Shown piece after piece: positions 8,421 to 15,888 of a DNA stretch of 55,659 nt. The stretch covers positions 1-55,659 of the forward strand of contig JAEMRJ010000003.1 in assembly GCA_016463365.1 (NCBI GenBank). The letters are read 5' to 3'. How positions within the stretch are numbered: position 1 is the stretch's first letter; each line of letters starts with the position of its first letter. The notes beneath the pieces are model-generated. The model made no database searches, had not been told where the DNA came from, and worked only from the letters and a program-made list of their open reading frames with translations. This stretch comes from Thermoleophilaceae bacterium (GTDB lineage Bacteria; Actinomycetota; Thermoleophilia; Solirubrobacterales; JACPNS01). The position numbers and the translations under genes were made by a program.

Positions 8421-9623
8421 GTGCGAACCAGCTTTCGCGGCACCGAGATCGAGTTCAGCCGTCGCGAACTCGGTGGTGGACTGGGCGACATCGGCCTGTT
8501 CGCACCGATCGCGATTGCGCTGATCACGATCAACGGCCTGAATGCGACGGCTGTTTTCGCTTCGGCCGGTGCCGCCTATCTGTGCACGGCGCTGTACTTC
8601 CGCGTGCCACTTCCAGTTCAGCCGCTCAAAGCCTTTGCCGCAGCAGCGATCGCGCTGAAGCTGAGCGCGGAGGTGATCGCCGCCGGGGCCCTGCTGATGG
8701 CGGCGATCATGGCGCTGTTGTCTGCGACCGGCTTGGCCGGCCGGCTGACGAAGGTGTTTCCGCTCGTGCTGGTGCGCGGCATTCAGGCGAGCGTGGCGCT
8801 GCTTCTGGCAAAGGCAGCGATCGACATGGCCGCGAAGGGAAACTGGGACGGACTTCCGCCGATCGACGCCCGGGTCAGCTTCGCCATCGCTGTCGCAGGG
8901 TTCGCCCTGCTGATGCTGTTCAGCGAAAATCGTCGCTTTCCCGGAGCGCTTCTGGTGCTCGGTGCGGGCGCTGCGATCGGCCTCGCGGTGGACGGGGGCC
9001 TGCCGGCGATCGAACTCGGCCCCGAGGCTCTGGCGCTCGGTCTGCCGCAGGGTGCCGACTTTGCAGCGGCGCTGACTGCGCTCGTGATCGTCCAGCTGCC
9101 GCTCAGCTTCGGCAACTCGATCGTCGCGACGGCGGACGCCGAGCGAAACTATTTCGGAGCGACCGCCGAACGCGTCACGCCCGATCGCCTGGCCGGGTCG
9201 ATGGGAGTCTGGAACACCCTCTCCGGCGCCATCGGCGGGCTGCCGATCTGTCATGGCGCAGGCGGCGCGACGGCCCACTACAAGCTCGGAGCGCGCACGC
9301 CCGGCGCAACGATCATGGTCGGCACCGGACTGCTCGTGCTGGCTGTCGCGTTCGGCTCAAGCCTGCCTGCGCTGCTGCACATTTTCCCGCCCGGCGCGAT
9401 GGCAGCGATGCTGATCTTCGTGGCGTTCCAGCACGCCCAACTGGCCGCAACGCTCGACGGCGTTGCCGACCGGGCGATTGCCGCATCGGTGGGGGCAGTG
9501 ACTTTGTTCTACGGGAATCTCGCGATCGGGTTCGCCTTTGGTCTGTTGTTGTTGTCGGCCCGCTGGGTCCTGCGCCTCATGGTCGAGCATCGATCGGCAG
9601 AACCTGTGACTCCGGCCAGCTGA
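8421..9623 (+). CDS. MOT1/SulP-type molybdate transporter
   Basis: The 400-residue integral membrane protein has about ten hydrophobic segments. Its motifs match the molybdate transporter (MOT1) branch of the SulP superfamily: GGGLGDIGLFAPI at residues 18-30, VPLPVQPLKAFAAAAI near 62-77 and GGLPICHGAGGATAHYKLGARTPG near 273-296. Position inside a molybdenum cofactor operon supports molybdate import. The start is GTG at 8421, six bases after the moaA stop. Its own stop overlaps the mobA start. No ABC-type modABC genes are present in the window, so this may be a main molybdate uptake route. Confidence 0.85.
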   Translation: MRTSFRGTEIEFSRRELGGGLGDIGLFAPIAIALITINGLNATAVFASAGAAYLCTALYFRVPLPVQPLKAFAAAAIALKLSAEVIAAGALLMAAIMALLSATGLAGRLTKVFPLVLVRGIQASVALLLAKAAIDMAAKGNWDGLPPIDARVSFAIAVAGFALLMLFSENRRFPGALLVLGAGAAIGLAVDGGLPAIELGPEALALGLPQGADFAAALTALVIVQLPLSFGNSIVATADAERNYFGATAERVTPDRLAGSMGVWNTLSGAIGGLPICHGAGGATAHYKLGARTPGATIMVGTGLLVLAVAFGSSLPALLHIFPPGAMAAMLIFVAFQHAQLAATLDGVADRAIAASVGAVTLFYGNLAIGFAFGLLLLSARWVLRLMVEHRSAEPVTPAS

Positions 9624-10258
9624 TGAGCGGGTCCGCGGTGACCGGTCACGGGGTACTGCTGGCAGGCGGCGCGGGCAGCCGTCTTGGCTTCGCGAAACCA
9701 TCGGCAGAGCTCGGCGGACGACCGTTGATTGATTATCCGCTGACCGCGATGCGCGATGCCGGCCTGGCTGTGACGATCGTCGCGAAACGCGGAAGTGAAC
9801 TCCCGGCGCAGTGCCTGAGCGACGGTCGCGACTGGCCCCGCCCGAACGTGATTCGCGAGCCGGACGCCCCGCTGCATCCGCTGCTCGGAATCGCCACGGC
9901 GTTGGAGTTGCTGGACAGCCCTGCCGTGTTCTGTGCCTGCGACATGCCGTTTGTCACCAGTGCTCTGCTGGCCTGGATCGCCGGTCTCGACGAGGCGAAC
10001 GTGGCTGTTCCGCGGCGCGGCGAAGTTGTCGATTCTCTGATTGGTCGCTACACGCCCGGCGCTCTTCCGGAACTACGCGCCGCGCTGGACGCCGGCGGAT
10101 CTGCCCGCAGCGCAGTCGAGTGCGCGGGCCTCCGTGCGATCAGCGAAGCTGAACTTGCTCGCTTCGGGACGCCGGCGCGGCTGCTGTTCGACGTCGACAC
10201 GCCGGAAGATCTTGAGCTCGCGACGCGGATGATCGAGCTCAATCGCAGTGCGGAATAG
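9623..10258 (+). CDS. mobA: Molybdenum cofactor guanylyltransferase MobA
   Basis: The 211-residue nucleotidyltransferase adds GMP to Mo-molybdopterin to form the guanine dinucleotide (MGD) cofactor that NarG needs. The nucleotide-binding loop LLAGGAGSRLGFAKP is at residues 11-25, the metal-binding ACDMPF near 107 and DVDTPEDL near the end. The start ATG overlaps the MOT1 stop (TGATG), so it is the last coupled gene of moaDE-moaA-MOT1-mobA. A longer in-frame reading that covers the transporter in another frame is a shadow. Confidence 0.9.
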   Translation: MSGSAVTGHGVLLAGGAGSRLGFAKPSAELGGRPLIDYPLTAMRDAGLAVTIVAKRGSELPAQCLSDGRDWPRPNVIREPDAPLHPLLGIATALELLDSPAVFCACDMPFVTSALLAWIAGLDEANVAVPRRGEVVDSLIGRYTPGALPELRAALDAGGSARSAVECAGLRAISEAELARFGTPARLLFDVDTPEDLELATRMIELNRSAE

Positions 10259-10268
10259 ATCATTTCGC

Positions 10269-10290
10269 AGTGTGTGCGGATAGTCACACT
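10269..10290. promoter_or_regulatory. Inverted repeat upstream of the WS/DGAT gene
   Basis: AGTGTG-N10-CACACT is a perfect 6-bp inverted repeat. The inner 16 bases (10273-10288) read TGTGC-N6-TCACA, one base away from the CRP-family consensus TGTGA-N6-TCACA. It lies just before operator C. Confidence 0.4.
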
Positions 10291-10317
10291 TAGCCGCACA
10301 AGTATTCTGCATACTTG
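10286..10317. promoter_or_regulatory. Operator C plus a second palindrome before the WS/DGAT gene
   Basis: Bases 10286-10305, read on the - strand as ATACTTGTGCGGCTAAGTGT, match operator B at 16 of 20 and operator A at 15 of 20 positions. The right half is reused in a second, perfect palindrome CAAGTAT-N5-ATACTTG at 10299-10317, which ends one base before the start codon. This makes a double site over the likely promoter. Confidence 0.65.
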
Positions 10318-10318
10318 A

Positions 10319-11728
10319 ATGATGGATCAGCTGCATGCAATCGACTCTCTGTTCCTCGATATCGAGAACGATGAGGTTCAGGCGAACATCGGTGGCATGA
10401 GCATTTTCGAGGGGCCGGCTCCGTCCTACTCCGAGATGGCACAGCAGATCGAATCTGCACTCACGCATGTCCCGCGTTATCGCCAGCGGCTCAAGTTCCT
10501 GCCGCTCCGCTTCGGGCGGCCGGTCTGGGTCGATGACGAAGACTTCGACATCACCTGCCACCTGATCGCCGAGAAGTCGGAGGTTCCGGTGACACGTGAA
10601 CGTGTGCAGGCACTGGCTGCCGAAGCGATGGCGCAACACCTCGACCGTTCGCGGCCGCTTTGGCAGATTCGCGTGGTCGACGGCCTGCCCCGGGGGGAGT
10701 GGGCGTTGATCTGGACGGTGCACCATGCGATGGTCGACGGCATAGCGGCGACCGACATGCTCGCGCTGCTGCTCAGTTGCGAGCGCGAGCCGACACCGTG
10801 TGCAGGCCGGGAGTGGACACCAAGGTCCGCTCCCGGCACCACCGTCGCAATGGCTGATGCGCTGGTTGCCCCACGCGGGCCGTTGAAGCCGCTGCGCGAT
10901 ATCGCCCGGGTTGTGCGCAAGCCGCACAAGGCCACGGAGTTCGGACGGGCGGCGGCGCGCGCGGTGATCCCGGTCGGCAGGTCGCTGCTGAGCCGGAACG
11001 ACTCGCCACTCAACGGCCCGATCGGACCGGCGCGACGCTGGGCCACGGCAGAACTTGACCTCAGTTCGATCAAAGCGGTCCGCGAAGCTCGGTGCGGCAC
11101 CGTCAACGACGTGGTGCTGGCGGCGGTGACGGAGGGTCTGCGCGAATTCTTGTTGCAACGCGGCGATGAACTCGACTCATGCAACACACGTACGATGGTC
11201 CCGGTCTCGGTGCGCACGGCAGACCACGAGGGTGGTTGGGCGAACCACGTTTCTGCAGTCTTCGTCGATCTGCCGGTGGCGATCGACGACCCCCAGGAGC
11301 GCCTCGAGGACATCTGCCGTCAGATGGACCACCTCAAAGCGAGCAACGGGGCCGCGTCCGCCGAAGCGATGCTGGAGCTCGCTGACTATGTTCAGCCGTC
11401 GCTGTTCGCACTCGGCGAGCGCGCACTGATGCGCGTCGCGGACACCCAGAGATTCGTGAACACGGTCACGACAAACGTTCCTGGTCCTCAGGCACCGCTC
11501 TACTGCCTCGGCCGCGAAATGAAGTCCCTCCATCCGTTCGTGATGCTTCTCAAGGACGTGCGAATCGCCACCGCGATCTTCTCCTACAACGGCGGCGTCT
11601 ATTTCGGCGTCACCGCCGACCACGATTCCGTGCCCGACGTCGACGTGATCTGCCGCAGCATCGAGTCAAGTCTCGAGTCGTTGTCACCGCGGGCCGAAGA
11701 GCCGGCACTGGCGCTCGCGAGCGCCTGA
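10319..11728 (+). CDS. Wax ester synthase / acyl-CoA:diacylglycerol acyltransferase (WS/DGAT)
   Basis: The 469-residue enzyme esterifies long-chain alcohols or diacylglycerol with acyl-CoA and makes storage wax esters or triacylglycerol at the membrane/lipid-droplet surface. The catalytic HHxxxDG motif is HHAMVDG at residues 135-141. Other family marks are the N-terminal MDQLHAIDSLFL, NVPGPQAPLYCLG and the C-terminal YNGGVYFGVTAD. Start is ATG 10319 or the next codon 10322; no ribosome binding site is seen. It lies 60 nt after mobA on the same strand but has its own promoter region with a copy of the marR-type palindrome, tying it to nitrate/molybdenum control. Confidence 0.9.
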   Translation: MMDQLHAIDSLFLDIENDEVQANIGGMSIFEGPAPSYSEMAQQIESALTHVPRYRQRLKFLPLRFGRPVWVDDEDFDITCHLIAEKSEVPVTRERVQALAAEAMAQHLDRSRPLWQIRVVDGLPRGEWALIWTVHHAMVDGIAATDMLALLLSCEREPTPCAGREWTPRSAPGTTVAMADALVAPRGPLKPLRDIARVVRKPHKATEFGRAAARAVIPVGRSLLSRNDSPLNGPIGPARRWATAELDLSSIKAVREARCGTVNDVVLAAVTEGLREFLLQRGDELDSCNTRTMVPVSVRTADHEGGWANHVSAVFVDLPVAIDDPQERLEDICRQMDHLKASNGAASAEAMLELADYVQPSLFALGERALMRVADTQRFVNTVTTNVPGPQAPLYCLGREMKSLHPFVMLLKDVRIATAIFSYNGGVYFGVTADHDSVPDVDVICRSIESSLESLSPRAEEPALALASA

Positions 11729-11853
11729 ACGACTCCTCGGACCCCGCTGAACGGACTCTGATCGGCACGCGGAACCAGAAGGGCGAAGTCGAACGGAAGT
11801 TGCGATTTCGCAGTACGTTGAGAGGGCCCCGGTAGGAATCGAATGTCCCGCTG

Positions 11854-13131
11854 ATGACCGAAACCTCTTCAACCAGCGATGCCGTTGCAGCCGAGGGAGA
11901 AATGCCCGAGGTGGTGCGAACCGCTTCACTCGAGTTCGTCGAGCGGAGTGGGCAACTTGCCTCAGACATGGCCCAACACCTTCACCGCGAGATCTCCGAA
12001 CTCGGCGGAATGGATGAAGAGTTGCTCCGGGAGACGCGCGCCAGCTGCGAGTCGAACATCGCCCAGAGCTACCGGCTGATGCTCTCGGGCCGACCGGCCG
12101 AGGAGTTCGCGGTGACTCCGGAGGCGCGCGACTACGTGCGTACATTCGTCAGCCGCGGAATAACCGTTCCGGTGCTGCTTCGCACGTACCGGCTCGGCCA
12201 TGCGTGGATCTGGGAGACCTGGGCGGATCTGCTTCGCGCCGAAGTTGACGACATGGCAGAGCTCGCGCGGGCAGTCGAATACAGCTCACGTTGGATGTTC
12301 TCCTACATCGATCTTGTCTCGGCGGCGCTGGTCGAAGAATTTGCTGCCGAGCAGTCCCAGCGCGTCCGAACCGCCGATCAGATCCGAGCGGCGACCGTAC
12401 GCGAGCTTCTGGCGGGCGGAAACGTTGATCTTGAAATCGCGTCGCAGCGCCTCGGCTACGAACTTCGCCAGCGGCATGTTGCGCTTCGCGCGTGGTCAGT
12501 GGGCGAGGAGGTAAACGGTCTCGAGCGCGCTGCGCGCGAGGCGGCAGAGCTTCTCGGTGCGCGTAACCCGCTGATTCTGCATTCCGGGGCGACGGCGCTC
12601 GACGCCTGGTGCGGCTTCGAGGACTGGCCCGACGAGGCCGTGTTTGACCGTCTCGCAACCAGTCAACCGCCGACTGGTATCCGGCTCGCCGCCGGTGGTG
12701 GGGAGCGGGGGATCGAGGGCTTTCGAGCGGCGCGCGAGGAGGCCACGCAGGCGGCGCGAATCGCAGCGGCCTCGAAGATTGATCGCCCTCCCGTCACGCT
12801 TTACACGCAGGTCGAACTCGTCGCTCTGCTCATCGCCGACGAAGAGCGCGCGCGCCGCTTTGTAGATCGCCATCTGGGCGCGTTGGCCCGCGATGACGAC
12901 GCGACGGCGCGGCTTCGCGAGACCGTGCTCGCCTTCCTTCGCTGCAACGGCAGCAGTGGCCGCGCTGCCAAACAACTGTTTGTGCATCAGAACACCATCA
13001 CCTACAGAATCCACCGCGCCGAGGAGTTGCTCGACCACCCGGTCTTCGAAGGGCATGCCGAACTGCTCTGTGCGCTCGAACTGGCCGTGAACCTGGGCTA
13101 CGGCAATGGGCGCCCCAGCCAACCCTCGTAG
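11854..13131 (+). CDS. PucR family transcriptional regulator
   Basis: The 425-residue protein ends in a PucR-type helix-turn-helix: LRETVLAFLRCNGSSGRAAK then LFVHQNTITYRIHRAEELL at about residues 350-395. A degenerate GGDEF-like region is expected before it and a helical N-terminal sensor domain at about 20-160. Family members are usually activators of nearby catabolic genes. It converges on the carboxylase operon and its last 34 bases overlap the end of the fused carboxylase gene. Control of that operon is an inference from position only. Confidence 0.8.
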   Translation: MTETSSTSDAVAAEGEMPEVVRTASLEFVERSGQLASDMAQHLHREISELGGMDEELLRETRASCESNIAQSYRLMLSGRPAEEFAVTPEARDYVRTFVSRGITVPVLLRTYRLGHAWIWETWADLLRAEVDDMAELARAVEYSSRWMFSYIDLVSAALVEEFAAEQSQRVRTADQIRAATVRELLAGGNVDLEIASQRLGYELRQRHVALRAWSVGEEVNGLERAAREAAELLGARNPLILHSGATALDAWCGFEDWPDEAVFDRLATSQPPTGIRLAAGGGERGIEGFRAAREEATQAARIAAASKIDRPPVTLYTQVELVALLIADEERARRFVDRHLGALARDDDATARLRETVLAFLRCNGSSGRAAKQLFVHQNTITYRIHRAEELLDHPVFEGHAELLCALELAVNLGYGNGRPSQPS

Positions 13132-15884
13132 AAGCCCTTGAGATCGGGTAGGAAGTCGTGCACGACGGGGTAACCCGGCGGCAGCGCCTCGACTTCGAGC
13201 AGCTGGCCTGAGACGGGGCAGAAGAACTCGCGCAGCTCCATCCATTCGGGGTCAGCGTGGCCGAGTGTCGGGTAGATCTCGCGCAGCGACTGCTCGCTGT
13301 CGCGGACATTGATCACCGCATGCATCTTCCAGTTCTCGTCCCAGCGACAGAGGTCGGCGCCGGCGTCCGTGCGAATCCTGTACTCGCCGTCACCCAGCCG
13401 CTTGACGATGTTCAGTCCTTCGCCGAGCGGCAGCACGATCGGATCGTCGTAGTCGACGCGCCCCTGCAACACCGTGAGCCACGTGTCAAACCGCTTGTCG
13501 TCCTTGAAACCGGACTGGATGTCACGCACTGAGCGGCGCGTGAGCTTCTCATCGAGCATGTCGCCGAGCACCTCCTCACTGACGACCTCGCCGCCGAGCG
13601 GCTGCTCCCCGCCTTCCGGGCCGAACACGTCGCTGGCCGCCAGGAAGGCGGCGACGGATTCTTCCGGCGTGATCTTGCCCGTCTGTGACTGCTGAACCAT
13701 CAGCGTCGGGGCGACAACCGGGAACTCAAAGTCCTCGGGGAGGTCCCAGAAACCACGGAACTCGGCGGACCAGGTCGGCGACAGACGCATCGATTCGGCG
13801 TACATCGTCAGCACCGGCAGCGAGTAGCTGCCGGCCAGAACCTTCTCGCGCTCGGCAGCCCACCATTCCGCAGTCGGCATGGCGGACTCGAGCCTGCGCG
13901 CGCGAGCTGCGTCGCGATCGCTGACCGCATAGGCGCTCTCGGCGTAGTCGGAAAGCAGGTGACCCTCTTCAACGTCTTCCTGCACGGCTTCGACCGGCCG
14001 CAGCAACGGGTCTCCGAGGCCTCCGCCGCCCTTGTACACGAGCTGGAAGAGATCCCCGACCGCCGCCGATTCAAGCGTGCGGAGCGCGTCCTGTTTGTAG
14101 ACGCGCTCCCCGGCCAGCTCAAGCAGAGCCGGCGCGTCATAGGAGCCGTCCATCAGCGGGTAGGCCTCGCCGCGGGCCGCACGCTCGATCAGGTCGCCGC
14201 CCTTGACCGAGTGGACGTAGCTGGTGGCGGCCGGGTAGCCGCCAAAGATCCCGGGCGAGACGAAGATCTTCGCCGAGCCGAGCTGCTGAACCTGGAAGAA
14301 GGGGGTGTTCCAAGTCATGAACAGGCTCTCAAATCCGGAGCCGCCGCGATGTCTCCCGGGACCCGCGCTGGAGGCCTTCACGCCGCGGCCCAGATAGAGC
14401 ATCGGTGAGAGGATCTCCCACATCTCGCAATCGCCGTGGTCGCCTTCCGGATTGAACGGCGACGCCGCGTAGTCGAGGCCGTCGAGCACGTATTTGGCAC
14501 CCATACCGCCGCCAGCGAATTCGAAGTTCATGAAGCCGCTGGTTTCGCCGAACTGGTTGATGCCGCCGCCCTGGAAGGCCGTCGGCACCTGGTAGGTGCC
14601 CTGCACCTCCTCGATGAAGCCGCGGCTCTGGAGCGCGCGAGAAAGGCCGCGGTTGTATCCGTTGAAGGTTGTGAACAGCGGGGGCCAGGGCACGCTCGAA
14701 CTACATGGGGCGGCCCCCTTGTTGGCCCAGGTTCCCTCGGGGACATGGCTGCGGGTGGCCAGATACCCGCCGTCGTTGATCTTGTCGTTGCAGATCAAGC
14801 CCTGCGTGAGCACCAGCCAGGTCATGCCCTGCACGCCGGCGGGGGTGGCGTTCATCGAGTGCCAGCCCCAGGCCGATGAGCCCTCGAGGTTGACGTCCAT
14901 CACGCCGTCCTCGCAGAAGCTCATCTCGTAACAGCCGTGGACGATGAAGTCACGGCGCGCGATCTCGGGCAGGCTGTCCTTGTCGGCGAACTGGGTGTCG
15001 TAGAAGCCGGGCGCGCGGTAACGACCGGGAACCGTCACGCGGCGCACCGTGGACTTGAACGAGCGGCGCGTGTCCTCGATCACCTCGCGCATGAACTGCT
15101 TGACCCGGTCAGCGCCTTCGTCAGCGATCAGCCGCTCGACGCTGTCGCGGATCATGTGACAGCCGGCCAGGCGCGTGCGTTCGTCGAGCACGTAGTACAT
15201 CGGCGCCCTGCTCATCGTGCGGCAGCGCGTCATGTGGGCGCTGCTCAGCTGATCGTTCTCGCCGATCTTGTCGCCGTGCAGGTCGATGCCGTCCTCGTAG
15301 ATCTGCGTCGGCCCGACCGGCACGCCCCCGGGTGTGCTGGCACCGATGTCGAGCACGTGCGTGACGCCACCGGCCCAGGCGATCAGCTCGCCCTCGTGGA
15401 AAATCGGCACAAAGGTCTGCACGTCGGCGGGATGCACGTCCCCGATCACCGGATCGTTGTTGGCGAAGATGTCACCGGGCTTGATCCCGGGGTTGTCTTC
15501 CCAGCCATTGCGCACCATGTACTTGAGCGCTTCGCTCATCGTGTGCACGTGGACGATGATTCCGGTCGAGAGAGCGACCGAATCGCCCTCCGGTGTGTAG
15601 AGCGCGAAACACAGCTCGCCGAGTTCGCGCACGATTGGGGAGGCGCTGATGTTGAGCGCGGTCTCGCGTGCAGAGACGAGGCCGCCGCGCACGCGGCTGA
15701 AGAGCTTCTCAAAGCCGATCGGGTCGGCCTCTTTGAGGTCGAGCGACGCGAGCCCGGCGTAATAACCGGTCTTGCTGAAGAGCTCATCGTTGCGGGCGAG
15801 CATTTCGGCCAGCTTGAGGCCGTCGGCGCCGATTGCCGGCTTGCCGTTCTGCGACGCCATGTTGAGTGTGGTCGTGGTCATCAT
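13098..15884 (-). CDS. Acetone/acetophenone carboxylase-type alpha-gamma fusion (HyuB family)
   Basis: The 928-residue protein has a hydantoinase B/oxoprolinase domain over about residues 25-640 (ANNDPVIGDVHPADVQTF, GGGGLGDPLLRPVEAV) and a C-terminal domain of about 125 residues with the acetone carboxylase gamma features: DENWKMHAVINVRD, IYPTLGHADPEWMELREFFCPVSG, LLEVEALPPGYP and a terminal GWLGRPLP. Separate alpha (about 770) and gamma (about 167) subunits add up to nearly this length, so I read it as a natural fusion. The enzyme type carboxylates a ketone with bicarbonate and ATP. AAGGAGG lies upstream of the start, which is 15884 or 15881. It is the second gene of the operon, 4 nt after hyuA. 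Substrate cannot be decided from sequence. Confidence 0.82.
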   Translation of the reverse strand: MMTTTTLNMASQNGKPAIGADGLKLAEMLARNDELFSKTGYYAGLASLDLKEADPIGFEKLFSRVRGGLVSARETALNISASPIVRELGELCFALYTPEGDSVALSTGIIVHVHTMSEALKYMVRNGWEDNPGIKPGDIFANNDPVIGDVHPADVQTFVPIFHEGELIAWAGGVTHVLDIGASTPGGVPVGPTQIYEDGIDLHGDKIGENDQLSSAHMTRCRTMSRAPMYYVLDERTRLAGCHMIRDSVERLIADEGADRVKQFMREVIEDTRRSFKSTVRRVTVPGRYRAPGFYDTQFADKDSLPEIARRDFIVHGCYEMSFCEDGVMDVNLEGSSAWGWHSMNATPAGVQGMTWLVLTQGLICNDKINDGGYLATRSHVPEGTWANKGAAPCSSSVPWPPLFTTFNGYNRGLSRALQSRGFIEEVQGTYQVPTAFQGGGINQFGETSGFMNFEFAGGGMGAKYVLDGLDYAASPFNPEGDHGDCEMWEILSPMLYLGRGVKASSAGPGRHRGGSGFESLFMTWNTPFFQVQQLGSAKIFVSPGIFGGYPAATSYVHSVKGGDLIERAARGEAYPLMDGSYDAPALLELAGERVYKQDALRTLESAAVGDLFQLVYKGGGGLGDPLLRPVEAVQEDVEEGHLLSDYAESAYAVSDRDAARARRLESAMPTAEWWAAEREKVLAGSYSLPVLTMYAESMRLSPTWSAEFRGFWDLPEDFEFPVVAPTLMVQQSQTGKITPEESVAAFLAASDVFGPEGGEQPLGGEVVSEEVLGDMLDEKLTRRSVRDIQSGFKDDKRFDTWLTVLQGRVDYDDPIVLPLGEGLNIVKRLGDGEYRIRTDAGADLCRWDENWKMHAVINVRDSEQSLREIYPTLGHADPEWMELREFFCPVSGQLLEVEALPPGYPVVHDFLPDLKGFYEGWLGRPLP

Positions 15885-15888
15885 CGCC

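Noticed and set aside
7860..9278. Long open frame of 472 codons on the - strand opposite moaA and the MOT1 gene
   Set aside because: Composition is that of a shadow frame (rich in Arg, Gln and His, no domain), while the + strand carries well-recognised genes.
8333..9622. In-frame extension of mobA upstream through the MOT1 gene
   Set aside because: The MOT1 protein in another frame has clear motifs; the mobA fold starts at ATG 9623.
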